Assembly (NCBI GenBank): GCA_013214355.1
Contig: JABSSL010000003.1
Coordinates: 122,743-186,742 of the forward strand
From: Saprospiraceae bacterium
GTDB lineage: Bacteria; Bacteroidota; Bacteroidia; Chitinophagales; Saprospiraceae
Direction of reading: 5' to 3'
DNA: 64,000 nucleotides
Position 1 is the first letter of the stretch. Each line of letters begins with the position of its first letter. The notes beneath the pieces were generated by a model. It ran no database searches. It had not been told where the DNA came from and saw only the letters and a program-made list of their open reading frames with translations. Below are positions 1-8,204 of the stretch, piece by piece. The position numbers and the translations under genes are program-made.

Positions 1-1
1 C

Positions 2-178
2 TACGATATCTTGAACTTGGCTAACCGTACAGATGGTACACGAGGAACTACTCCTGAGTACACTATCAACCGTGATTTGATCGACGGACTTAAGCCTTGG
101 GAAGACAACTTTGACAATGCTGGTTTGCGTTCTTCTATCTGGAACATGCAAATTGGTGTTCGCTACATTTTCGACTAA
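2..178 (+). CDS. C-terminus of an outer-membrane receptor (partial)
   Basis: Only the last 58 codons are inside the window; the reading frame is open from the first base to TAA at 176-178. The end of the protein alternates polar and hydrophobic residues and closes with MQIGVRYIFD, the pattern of the final beta-strand of an outer-membrane barrel with an aromatic residue near the C-terminus. In Bacteroidota this ending is typical of TonB-dependent receptors, so that is the most likely identity, but too little is visible to name a substrate. A strong hairpin follows the stop codon, so the gene is the last of its transcript. Confidence 0.6.
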   Translation, partial: YDILNLANRTDGTRGTTPEYTINRDLIDGLKPWEDNFDNAGLRSSIWNMQIGVRYIFD

Positions 179-221
179 TATCCTTATGGGCTAAGTCCAG
201 TTAGTTAGAAATACAGTACGG

Positions 222-251
222 GAGGCTGATCCATTAAATTGGGTCAGCCTC
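222..251 (+). terminator. Hairpin terminator after the receptor gene
   Basis: The arms 222-233 and 240-251 pair over 12 bp with one G-T wobble around a 6-nt loop, and a T-containing tract (cttgtcatt) follows. The position 44 nt after a stop codon fits an intrinsic terminator. Confidence 0.75.
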
Positions 252-359
252 TTGTCATTGGTAGAAGCTTATGATATTCTGGTGGGTGTAGGATTATTTG
301 AAGGGCTTGTTTATTTTAGACCTTCCTGATAGTTATCGATCGTTGTAAAAGAACTAGAT

Positions 360-1520
360 ATGTTGTCTAATCAGTTTTGGATAGAACTTCAGCAAGTTCG
401 AAGATACATTCATGCTAGACCAGAATTGTCTGGGCAAGAGAAGGCTACTGCTGAATATGTCTGTCAACAAGTAAGAACCTTAGCGCCAACCAAGCTTTGG
501 GAAAAGGTAGGTGGCACCGGTGTCATCGCCACTTTTGATAGCGGGGAAAAAGGTCCACATTTTCTTTTTCGAGCTGAATTAGACGCACTACCCATTCAAG
601 AAAGTAACAATTTCAGCCACCGATCCCTTCATGCGGGTATTTCCCACAAATGTGGCCATGATGGGCACACTACAGTACTGTTGGGCTTGGCTAGGTTACT
701 TCACCAGCGGCAAGACTGGAAAGGAAAAGTAAGTCTACTCTTTCAGCCTGCTGAAGAAACTGGGGCAGGTGCTCTAGCAATGCTGAAGGACCCAAGAATT
801 CAAGAAATGCAGGTAGATGCCGCGTACGCCTTTCATAACCTCCCTGGCTATCCGCTGGGGCAGATCGTAATCAAGTCCGGAGCATTCACACCAGCGGTCC
901 AGTCCATTCTCCTCAAGCTACAAGGTCACACCGCTCACGCCGCCGAACCTGAAAACGGTCTCAACCCAGCACTCGCCCTGGCTGAGGTCCTCCAACTCGC
1001 CAAATCCTTGGAACTCCCCAAACCTGATGATCACGCCTTCCGCTTGTTGACTCCTGTTTTTATGGAACTAGGAGAGAAGGCCTATGGTGTGTCGGCCGGA
1101 GAGGGAGAAGTTCATTTTACCTTACGCGCTTGGACTAAAGAGAGTATGGATACGCTAGTGCAGGAGCTATTAAGTGGAGTGGAGATGATCTGTGGCAGTC
1201 ATCACTTGAGGTGGGAGCACAGTTGGACGGATAGCTTCCGCGCCAATTTCAATCAAGCAGATTTAGTGGCTAAGATTCGTGCTTCCGCGGAAGAGAGTCA
1301 CTTCGCTATTCACGAGATGGAACAGCCCTTGAAGTGGGGAGAGGATTTTGGCGCTTTTACAGAGATCTTTCCTGCAGCTATGTTTGGCATCGGAGCGGGG
1401 GAGGAGAGTCCCGCTTTGCATCATGAGGACTATGATTTCCCGGACGAGTTGATTGAGGTGGGGGTGAGGATGTTTTGGGGGATTATAAAAGGCTATTCCA
1501 AACCCTATACCAATGTCTAG
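360..1520 (+). CDS. M20 family metallopeptidase / N-acyl amino acid amidohydrolase
   Basis: This 386-residue protein matches the M20D (aminoacylase/hippurate hydrolase/IAA-amino acid hydrolase) family. Visible motifs are RAELDALP around Asp75, CGHDGH at 98-103, LFQPAEE ending at Glu133, AFHN with His159, and a late LHHEDYDFPD. These supply the expected metal ligands Cys98, His100, Glu133, His159 and a C-terminal His. Such enzymes hydrolyse N-acyl or amide bonds on amino acids using two metal ions. There is no signal peptide, so it acts in the cytoplasm. Length is normal for the family. The gene stands alone between an upstream terminator and a convergent neighbour. The exact acyl substrate cannot be read from sequence. 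Confidence 0.85.
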   Translation: MLSNQFWIELQQVRRYIHARPELSGQEKATAEYVCQQVRTLAPTKLWEKVGGTGVIATFDSGEKGPHFLFRAELDALPIQESNNFSHRSLHAGISHKCGHDGHTTVLLGLARLLHQRQDWKGKVSLLFQPAEETGAGALAMLKDPRIQEMQVDAAYAFHNLPGYPLGQIVIKSGAFTPAVQSILLKLQGHTAHAAEPENGLNPALALAEVLQLAKSLELPKPDDHAFRLLTPVFMELGEKAYGVSAGEGEVHFTLRAWTKESMDTLVQELLSGVEMICGSHHLRWEHSWTDSFRANFNQADLVAKIRASAEESHFAIHEMEQPLKWGEDFGAFTEIFPAAMFGIGAGEESPALHHEDYDFPDELIEVGVRMFWGIIKGYSKPYTNV

Positions 1521-1551
1521 TTTAGCAAGAAATATATGACTTGGAATAGCC
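1491..1551. terminator. Long-loop inverted repeat between convergent genes
   Basis: Positions 1491-1501 and 1541-1551 are perfect 11-bp inverted complements separated by 39 nt. The left arm lies inside the last codons of the M20 gene and the right arm just before the convergent sialidase end at 1579. It may be a bidirectional 3' end structure; there is no clear T tract. Confidence 0.35.
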
Positions 1552-1578
1552 CGCGCCAATCATCTATAAACGCTATTG

Positions 1579-3123
1579 CTAAGGAGAGGGAAGGTGATCT
1601 CTGCCATCTGTCAAGAAATCATACGACATAGTGAAAAATGAGATATTCCCATAGTTACCTTCGACCTTGTCCTTAGCGCTTTCTTCTAGTAGAAGCCCAA
1701 TACCTCCAGTCCTTTTGTTAAAACTAATACTACTATATCCGCTCCCCTTGGGCCAGATGGTCTTCTTGAATTTCCAGCTTTGACCTTCAGTGAGAGAAGT
1801 ATAAATCGTATAATTCCTACGAGTGGTAGGGTGAGCTGGGTTTCCGAAGACGATCCGGCTTTGGCCACATTCTGGCCTAAAGGTAAGTCTAAAAATACTT
1901 CCTTGGCAAGTGGGGCTAATCAGATGGAGATCCGATTGCATCTTGCCCCAGGCCTGGTATTTGTTAGTGGAACTGATTACTGTTCTGTATCCTTTTTGTG
2001 TGGTACTACCCGACTGTCTGCTATTTCGCATAATTTCTCCATTCTCCAGTTCTACTACTTGGGCTTCGCTGCTTCCTCGTGGTACAAGGGGAGAGATGCA
2101 CCAACTACGTCCTCCATCGTTGGAGTAGATATCGCGGCCATTCGCTGGAATGATGATCTTACCACTCTTAGTGAGTATTCCGGTGCCTGGACCAGTTGCA
2201 TCCCATCCATTAGATTTTGGATCTTGTACAAAGGCGCTAATGTTGTTAGGTTCTGACCAGGAGGTACCATTATCATCGGAGTACAGATACCAAATAGTGC
2301 GGACACCCTCCGCTGAGCCCTTTTCAATATCTTTCTGTCTATCGGGTCCCACATTTTGAGTGCCGAAAAGCCAAATTCGCTTATCTTTTCCTTGTACGAC
2401 TGTTGGGTTGCCACAAGTGTGCTTTCCATTGTTCCAAACCGTTAGTAGTTTGGACCAGGTCTTTCCGCCATCGGTACTTCTTTTCATGACCACATCAATA
2501 TCGCCATAATCATGACAGTTATTAACTCTGCCTTCGGCAAAAGCGAGGAGATGTCCATTGTGGAGTTGCAGTAAGGAGGGAATACGGAAGCAGCGATACC
2601 CCTCTCGGTTGGCATGAAAAATGCGCTTCTTCTTCAAATGGCTGATGAACATCCAGCCATCTGTCGTACGGTTTCTTTGTTTGATCAACCTGACTTTTTT
2701 CCCATCAAAGCTCAAGTAACGATGAGCCCCAGTACTATTAGCTTTTACGGCAAATTTGCCTTTCCCCAGAGGGATGATGCTCCAACTTGTACCTCGGTAT
2801 GATGTACTGTTGCGCAAAGTAAGTCCTCCAGATTGCGTTTTGCCATCTAGGTACAACTTCCTACCTCCACTATCGAAGGTATAGGTTTTGCCGCGCCAAT
2901 TGCGCCTAGCGACCCAAACTGCACCACTGCGTTTGAGCAAGTTTTGACGCATGACGACCTTAGGCCCATTCAAAGATACGCCATCGAGGTAAAATCTTTG
3001 ATCTCCATGATCAAAAGCCAAATAGATCTTATCACCGGAATCGGGTTCACTGCTTTGAAAGAAAGAGCATTTTTGAGGTAATAAGTAGAAGGGGAATAAT
3101 AAAAAAATTAGGATAGTTTTCAT
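1579..3123 (-). CDS. Secreted exo-alpha-sialidase (BNR repeats) with N-terminal beta-trefoil-like domain
   Basis: A 514-residue protein with an N-terminal signal peptide. Residues about 31-160 form a three-fold repeat in which each unit carries a YLDG or YLSFDG-type motif and ends in a Trp; this domain is shared with the next gene upstream. The catalytic part begins with the FRIP motif (179-182, containing the first triad Arg) and LLAFAEGR. It then has Asp boxes STDGGKTW (216-223), SDDNGTSW, SNDGGRSW and LTEGQSW, and an EAQVVEL segment typical of the nucleophile-side Glu. This is the bacterial GH33 sialidase arrangement, which releases terminal sialic acids. No lipobox or T9SS C-terminal domain is seen, so it is probably periplasmic or exported another way. 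It is the last gene of the sigma-factor operon, 19 nt after the trefoil gene. Confidence 0.85.
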   Translation of the reverse strand: MKTILIFLLFPFYLLPQKCSFFQSSEPDSGDKIYLAFDHGDQRFYLDGVSLNGPKVVMRQNLLKRSGAVWVARRNWRGKTYTFDSGGRKLYLDGKTQSGGLTLRNSTSYRGTSWSIIPLGKGKFAVKANSTGAHRYLSFDGKKVRLIKQRNRTTDGWMFISHLKKKRIFHANREGYRCFRIPSLLQLHNGHLLAFAEGRVNNCHDYGDIDVVMKRSTDGGKTWSKLLTVWNNGKHTCGNPTVVQGKDKRIWLFGTQNVGPDRQKDIEKGSAEGVRTIWYLYSDDNGTSWSEPNNISAFVQDPKSNGWDATGPGTGILTKSGKIIIPANGRDIYSNDGGRSWCISPLVPRGSSEAQVVELENGEIMRNSRQSGSTTQKGYRTVISSTNKYQAWGKMQSDLHLISPTCQGSIFRLTFRPECGQSRIVFGNPAHPTTRRNYTIYTSLTEGQSWKFKKTIWPKGSGYSSISFNKRTGGIGLLLEESAKDKVEGNYGNISFFTMSYDFLTDGRDHLPSP

Positions 3124-3142
3124 GGTTGTTTTTTTGGGGTTA

Positions 3143-3637
3143 TTAATTCTTAATGATCTTCCAGCCCTGGGTATTGGGGCCTAATTTGTCGACCATACTT
3201 ACTTTTTGGCCATCGAAAGCGAGGAACTTATGCTTGCCAGCGCTTTTGGCTTTCAGGACAAAGTTTCCATCTCCCATGTGGAACAATATCCAGTTGGTAC
3301 CCCAATACTTGGTATTGTCTCGTAAGCTGAGCCCACCCGATTCAGTTTGGCCATCCAAGTACCGGCGTCGGCGACCACTGTCAAAATTGTAGATGCCTCG
3401 GTTGGGATCACAGGTAACGTACCATTTGGCGCCTATTTTGCCGCTTACCTTGGTTGTCATGGCAAGTCGGGGGCCATTGCGGATAATTCCATCTAGATAG
3501 TAACGCTGCTTGCCTTTGTCAAAAGCTAGGTATACAGATTCGCCGCTTTGAGGCAATGTATTAGGGGCGTACCTGCAGTTTTGCGCAGGAAGGAAGGAGA
3601 CCCAGAAGATCAGCTGGGCCAATAACATCATTTTCAT
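3143..3637 (-). CDS. Small secreted beta-trefoil-like protein, paralogue of the sialidase N-domain
   Basis: This 164-residue protein has a signal peptide cleaved near LPAQ-N, followed by three repeats of about 45 residues. The repeats carry YYLDG, RYLDG and KFLAFDG motifs and end in W-containing strands, which predicts a beta-trefoil fold (ricin- or fascin-like). It closely matches residues 31-160 of the adjacent sialidase, including a G-T-[NS]-W motif, so the two probably share a binding function by duplication. A carbohydrate ligand is plausible but not shown. It lies 45 nt after the anti-sigma-like gene and 19 nt before the sialidase, inside one operon. Confidence 0.7.
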   Translation of the reverse strand: MKMMLLAQLIFWVSFLPAQNCRYAPNTLPQSGESVYLAFDKGKQRYYLDGIIRNGPRLAMTTKVSGKIGAKWYVTCDPNRGIYNFDSGRRRRYLDGQTESGGLSLRDNTKYWGTNWILFHMGDGNFVLKAKSAGKHKFLAFDGQKVSMVDKLGPNTQGWKIIKN

Positions 3638-3682
3638 ATTGGCATTATTTTAAAGGGTTAATAAGTCCTAAGTTTGAGAAGC

Positions 3683-4531
3683 CTAACGCGTTCTACTAAT
3701 AAAGCTTCTCCATATACTATTTACTTTTCTTTGCATTTGGAGGGCTTGCGGGCGGAAAGAATGCTTTTCATCAGCAGCAATTGCCTTCAACTGGTCTTGA
3801 AAATTTTCATCCAATTGATCTAGCTGCAGCGCACACAGCAACTGGTAATATTGCGCTTTTTCTCGGTATCGTCCTGCTCTATTTTCTACTTGTACAAAAC
3901 TCTCGCGGGCCTCCTGGTAAGCTCCTTGCTGATATTGACTGTGCGCCAGAAGGTATTGCGTTGTTTCATTTTGATTATTAATCGATTTTAACAGCCCAAT
4001 GACTTCAGCATATTCCTGCTTTTCATAGGCTAATCTGGCCTGGTTTAAAGTTGGATCTGTTGTATTTGGGTCACCTTGTCGGGTGACGTCAGCCAGATCA
4101 CTGCTAGGGTCGAGATAGAACTGTGCAACAAGTGCCTCGTTATTGTAACTATTACTTAGCCAATAACGTGTACCGAGCCCTAGCAAAAGGAGAAAAGACG
4201 CGGCGAGACTGAATCGAAGCAGGCGCCCTGACAATTGGATTCTCCTGGCACTTGCTCGCACTGGCTTTTCCCCCTCTTTTCCACCCTCCTCCAGCGGTTG
4301 CTTAATCTCTCGGGTCAAATCTTTACTACTCGGTAACCAGTCCTTTAGCTTTTCCTGGTATTCCTTTCGGACCATCTGCTGCATCAGTGATCGTTCTATT
4401 TTTCGATCTTGGACTTCTTCTTTCAAGGTCTCATCTTCTTCCATTGCTTTTTCAAACGCCGCTTTTTCTTCTGGATCTAAGCGATCGGTCAAAAAAGCAT
4501 CTATATTTTTTGTGTAATAGTTTGTATCCAT
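3683..4531 (-). CDS. Membrane anti-sigma-like protein with C-terminal TPR-type repeats
   Basis: A 282-residue protein with three parts. The N-terminal 80 residues are charged and helical, begin MDTNYYTKNIDAFLTDRLDP, and resemble the zinc-less anti-sigma N-domains that follow ECF sigma genes. A single transmembrane helix lies near residues 105-125 (FSLAASFLLLLGLG). The C-terminal part, in the periplasm if the N-terminus is cytoplasmic, has TPR-like helices containing repeated YEKQEY and YQQGAY-type motifs. It lies 19 nt after the sigma gene in the same operon. The inferred role is to hold the sigma factor at the membrane and release it on an envelope signal; no direct anti-sigma signature beyond architecture is visible. 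Confidence 0.65.
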   Translation of the reverse strand: MDTNYYTKNIDAFLTDRLDPEEKAAFEKAMEEDETLKEEVQDRKIERSLMQQMVRKEYQEKLKDWLPSSKDLTREIKQPLEEGGKEGEKPVRASARRIQLSGRLLRFSLAASFLLLLGLGTRYWLSNSYNNEALVAQFYLDPSSDLADVTRQGDPNTTDPTLNQARLAYEKQEYAEVIGLLKSINNQNETTQYLLAHSQYQQGAYQEARESFVQVENRAGRYREKAQYYQLLCALQLDQLDENFQDQLKAIAADEKHSFRPQALQMQRKVNSIWRSFISRTR

Positions 4532-4550
4532 AGGTGGTAATTTATGTATA

Positions 4551-5162
4551 CTAAAGCTCGAAATAGATTTTGAGCTGGGGATTTTCCTTGATGTAAGTCC
4601 GTAGTTTTTTTCGGCAGCCAGATACCTTATTCTTCACTGTCTGTTCTGCTAGATTAAGCTCCTCACCAATATCTTGATAGGAGAAGCCGAGATAAACTAG
4701 TCTTAACAATTCCTTACAGGTCTTATTCATCTGGCCAATAATGGACCAGATTACCTCTTCGGCTTTACTTTTTTCAGTTATACGATTGTCGGGGTTATCG
4801 GTCTTTAACTGAAATTTCCAATCTGCTGGTTCAGTATAGTCGATCTTGCTATTTTTTCTCCGCCGGTTGTTCCAAAGAAATTTGCATACCCCAAAGGCAT
4901 AATTTTCTATGGAGGCTTCTCCTTTGTATTTGTTCTCATAAAGGTTAATTACCATTTGTACTAATCCTGATTGCAGTATATCTTCTGCATCTTGCTCATT
5001 GCCTTTGTTGTGCAGTACATAGCTGATCACGGTTTTGATGAAAACTTGGCATTGGCATAATGCTTGTACCAAGGGGTCGATCAGGCTTTGCAATTCTGGG
5101 CCTCCCCGCTGGAGAGCCCTTACAATTTCTTCTTGTGTAAAGGGGATTTGCTTGCATTTCAT
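4551..5162 (-). CDS. ECF-type RNA polymerase sigma factor
   Basis: A 203-residue protein with the two ECF sigma domains. Region 2 is around EQDAEDILQSGLVQMVINLYENKY and the following basic WNNRRRKN segment. Region 4 is the helix-turn-helix around CKELLRLVYLGFSYQDIGEELNLAEQTVKNKVSGCRKKL. It is the first gene of a minus-strand operon followed by a membrane anti-sigma-like protein, a beta-trefoil protein and a sialidase, and it is divergent from the TPR-CHAT gene. It probably directs transcription of its own operon and perhaps the divergent gene. The ATG at 5162 gives a normal ECF length. Confidence 0.85.
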   Translation of the reverse strand: MKCKQIPFTQEEIVRALQRGGPELQSLIDPLVQALCQCQVFIKTVISYVLHNKGNEQDAEDILQSGLVQMVINLYENKYKGEASIENYAFGVCKFLWNNRRRKNSKIDYTEPADWKFQLKTDNPDNRITEKSKAEEVIWSIIGQMNKTCKELLRLVYLGFSYQDIGEELNLAEQTVKNKVSGCRKKLRTYIKENPQLKIYFEL

Positions 5163-5265
5163 GGTAAGGTGTCTTTAAAAGAATATAGGTACCGGGTTTT
5201 GCGATTTTTTTACAAAAAACTTTTGTGGAGCCTCGGCTCGCTAGAATTGTGCATTGAAAATAGCT

Positions 5266-5273
5266 TATATTTG
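5266..5273 (+). promoter_or_regulatory. Possible Bacteroidota -7 element upstream of the CHAT gene
   Basis: TATATTTG fits the TAnnTTTG -7 consensus used by the housekeeping sigma factor of Bacteroidota and lies 90 nt before the ATG at 5364. No convincing -33 TTTG at the usual 19-nt distance was found, so the assignment is weak. Confidence 0.25.
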
Positions 5274-5363
5274 ATAGAATGCAAGATTACGTTCTAGTTG
5301 ATTGCTGATGAAAGCAGCCACCTCAAGAGCTTCGCAGTGATCATTCAAGCCAAGCCCCATAAC

Positions 5364-8108
5364 ATGATGTCTCGATTCTTTTTCTTCCTTCTATGCTTTC
5401 TTAGTGTTGGGCGTGTGGACATTCATGCTCAGTCATTGGATACCAATTTAGTCCAGCGCTACCTGGATTCTGTGCGTATGTATTCAGACTCCACCCTGTA
5501 TCACGAGGCTTTACGGCATAGTCAGCTGGCTTGGAATGTGTTTGAACAAGCTGAAGCTGGAGATAGCCCATTGAAAGCTACAGTTCTTGCGGCACTTGGG
5601 CAGGCATACTATCAATTAAGCCAGCCCAAACAGGCTTTGGATCTGCTTACGGAAGCGCTGAAAATGCGTCAACAACTTTTGGTTGAAAATCATCCACAAA
5701 TAGCAAGTTCATATAGTTATTTAGGAAGTGTGTATTACCAAAAAAAGGATTTTGATTTGGCGGAACAGTACATGCAGAAGGCTTTAGCTATTTTCAATGG
5801 GGCTCATGCGGGAAAGGGAAGAGCTGTCGGAAAAATGCATACTAATCTTGGCCTCTTGTATTGGGCACAAAGGAGATGGGATGACGCTGAAAGAACACTT
5901 CTGAAAGCCATTTCTATTCAGAAAAAAACGCTTGGCGATGTTCATGCTGATCTGGCACTATCCTATAGTTATCTGGGCACCGTTTACCAATCGAAGGATC
6001 AATTTGAACGAGCTCTGGATTATCAACAAAAGGCATTGGAGATACAATACCAGATCTTTGGTCCTTATCATCACAACATCGGCTCCTCCCTATTTAGCAT
6101 TTCGCAGGTGTACCGTGAACTCAAAGAATGGGACCAAGCTTTACAGTATATCAAGGCAAGCTTAGATGTCTGTGGAGATATTTATGACGGAATCCATGTA
6201 GATATTGCCTCTAGCTACAACGAGTTGGGCAAAATCTATGAGTATACGGGGCAACTAGACAGTGCGCTGTTTTTTTATAAGAAGGCCCTCAGGGTTGATT
6301 TGCAAACTATCGGTGAGGGACATCCCTGGGTACTTTGGGATTATAATAAGATAGGAAGTATCTATGAAGCATTGGGGAATCAGGCTGCTGCCATCAATTA
6401 TTACGAAAAGGGAATCTTTGGCTTGGACTCTCTTAGAATGAGCATTCCTACTACTTCGACTAAAAAACACCACATCAATAAGCGATATAATGTTTTTGAG
6501 AACGCGATTCAGGCTAGTTTGGCGCTAGGTAAGCCGGAGGTGGATGAAGAAAGACTTAAGCGGTGTTTTCTTTATTCGGAAAAAAGCAAAAGCAACATCT
6601 TGTTGGAAACACTTAATCAATTCGATTCGCTTATTTTTCAGGGTGTACCGGCAGAACTGGTAAAGCAAGAGAATGATTTGAAGGAGGAGCTGGCAAAGGT
6701 GGAAAAACAGCGATTTTCCGAATTACAGAAAGGAATAGAGAAGGATCCGTCTTTGCTTTCCTCCTATGACTCCGTCTTATTTGCCCTTAGGCACGAGTAC
6801 AGCGATTTGCTGTTGACCTTACAACGAAAATACCCAAGCTATCATCAGCTTAAGTACCGGGTTGAGGTGCTAGGAGTGGAGGAACTGCAAAGGGATCTCT
6901 TGGCACCGGAACAGGCTTTATTGGAATATTTTGTTGGGGATGACCACCTATATCTGTTTCTTGTTAAACCGGATGATTATCAGGTAATCAGCATTCCTTT
7001 GGATTTTCCCTTGGATACCTGGGTAGCACAAATGAGGAAAGGACTATATGAGTATCATCTTTCCGCTCACCATGCCAAAAATGCCTACCGAGTTTCTATA
7101 GATACTTTTGCGCATTATGCCCATCGCCTTTATCAAAAATTAATAGGACCTGTGGCAGAACTGCTTCCCGAACAACTAATCATCGTGCCGGATGGTATAT
7201 TGGGATATATTCCCTTTGATATCCTATTGACCAGCCAGCCTGACGAGAATTACACTTTTAAGTCTCACGACTACCTTTTGCGGAAACACCAGATCAGCTA
7301 CTCCTATTCTGCTACCTTACTTGACGAAATGCGTCAGCCTAGTCGCCAGAAACCTACTTACAATGTATTGGCTATCGCCCCTTTCTTTGGAGATCATAAT
7401 CCAAGCTATGCGGACTTAATGACTAGACGCAATGCATTGGAGCCTTTGACTTTTAATGTGCCGGAGGCAAGCCAAGTCTCTGCTTTACTCAAGGGGAAAT
7501 TGTTGTCGGGTACGGATGCATCGAAAGAGCAATTCCTAAAGTTCAGCCCCAACTTCCGCTATTTGCATTTGGCAACACATGGCAAAGCCAATGATGAACA
7601 TAGTGATTACTCTTATTTGGCTTTTACACCATTGGGCGATAGTTTATCTGACTATCGGTTATATGTAAAGGAACTATATAACTTACGCTTGAATGCAGAT
7701 ATGGTGGTATTGTCAGCTTGTGAAACAGGAATTGGAGAGCTTCAAAGAGGTGAAGGGATCATTTCGTTGGCCAGGGGGTTTAGTTATGCTGGAGCCAAAA
7801 GTATCATTACGAGCTTGTGGAGCGTGAATGATGCGGCCAGTCAGGAATTAATGATCAATTTTTATACCTATCTAAAGAATGGCCTTGCCAAAGATGCAGC
7901 TCTAAGGCAGGCCAGACTGGACTATCTTGATGTACATACGCATGATGAGGCACATCCGTATTATTGGGCTGCCTTTATCCCCATTGGAAATATGGCGGAA
8001 ATTGAGACAGGGAGTGCTTGGAAATGGATTGTTATCGCTCTTATACTTGCCATTTTAACGGCTATTTTCTTTTGGAAAAGGAGCCAGTCTCGAGTGGTTG
8101 GAGCATGA
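5364..8108 (+). CDS. TPR repeat protein with C-terminal CHAT (caspase-like) domain and membrane anchor
   Basis: ATG at 5364 (or the next codon) is chosen over an in-frame TTG at 5298 because it starts a clear signal peptide (MMSRFFFFLLCFLSVG...AQS). The 914-residue protein has about seven TPR units (AYYQLSQPKQALDLL, SYSYLGSVYYQKKDF and similar), a helical linker, then a CHAT domain. The catalytic pair is His739 in HLATHG and Cys786 in LSACETG, followed by the family motif GEGIISLARGF and SLWSVND. A transmembrane helix at about 886-904 ends in a short basic tail. CHAT is a clan CD cysteine-protease family related to caspases and separase. With a signal peptide and C-terminal anchor the domain faces the periplasm. 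It is divergent from the sigma/anti-sigma operon, a common arrangement in Saprospiraceae-type genomes. Confidence 0.85.
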   Translation: MMSRFFFFLLCFLSVGRVDIHAQSLDTNLVQRYLDSVRMYSDSTLYHEALRHSQLAWNVFEQAEAGDSPLKATVLAALGQAYYQLSQPKQALDLLTEALKMRQQLLVENHPQIASSYSYLGSVYYQKKDFDLAEQYMQKALAIFNGAHAGKGRAVGKMHTNLGLLYWAQRRWDDAERTLLKAISIQKKTLGDVHADLALSYSYLGTVYQSKDQFERALDYQQKALEIQYQIFGPYHHNIGSSLFSISQVYRELKEWDQALQYIKASLDVCGDIYDGIHVDIASSYNELGKIYEYTGQLDSALFFYKKALRVDLQTIGEGHPWVLWDYNKIGSIYEALGNQAAAINYYEKGIFGLDSLRMSIPTTSTKKHHINKRYNVFENAIQASLALGKPEVDEERLKRCFLYSEKSKSNILLETLNQFDSLIFQGVPAELVKQENDLKEELAKVEKQRFSELQKGIEKDPSLLSSYDSVLFALRHEYSDLLLTLQRKYPSYHQLKYRVEVLGVEELQRDLLAPEQALLEYFVGDDHLYLFLVKPDDYQVISIPLDFPLDTWVAQMRKGLYEYHLSAHHAKNAYRVSIDTFAHYAHRLYQKLIGPVAELLPEQLIIVPDGILGYIPFDILLTSQPDENYTFKSHDYLLRKHQISYSYSATLLDEMRQPSRQKPTYNVLAIAPFFGDHNPSYADLMTRRNALEPLTFNVPEASQVSALLKGKLLSGTDASKEQFLKFSPNFRYLHLATHGKANDEHSDYSYLAFTPLGDSLSDYRLYVKELYNLRLNADMVVLSACETGIGELQRGEGIISLARGFSYAGAKSIITSLWSVNDAASQELMINFYTYLKNGLAKDAALRQARLDYLDVHTHDEAHPYYWAAFIPIGNMAEIETGSAWKWIVIALILAILTAIFFWKRSQSRVVGA

Positions 8109-8170
8109 TTATTCAAAAGAAATAAATTTTTTTTTGATTTTTTCGGTACCTCTTCTTTTCTGAGCACACC

Positions 8171-8204
8171 TTATGATCAAACACCAAAAAACGTTTGATC
8201 ATGA
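8171..8204 (+). promoter_or_regulatory. Inverted repeat enclosing the leader and start codon of the lectin/crystallin gene
   Basis: ATGATCAAAC at 8173-8182 is perfectly complementary to GTTTGATCAT at 8193-8202, extendable to 12 bp with one wobble, with the 10-nt loop ACCAAAAAAC. The right arm includes the ATG at 8201, so in RNA the start codon would be paired. It could act as a translational switch or as a DNA operator. Confidence 0.5.

Noticed and set aside
5298..5363. TTG-initiated extension of the CHAT protein
   Set aside because: The ATG at 5364 opens a signal peptide; the extra 22 residues would hide it. Similar TTG extensions were rejected at 8195, 25679, 36087 and 47359.
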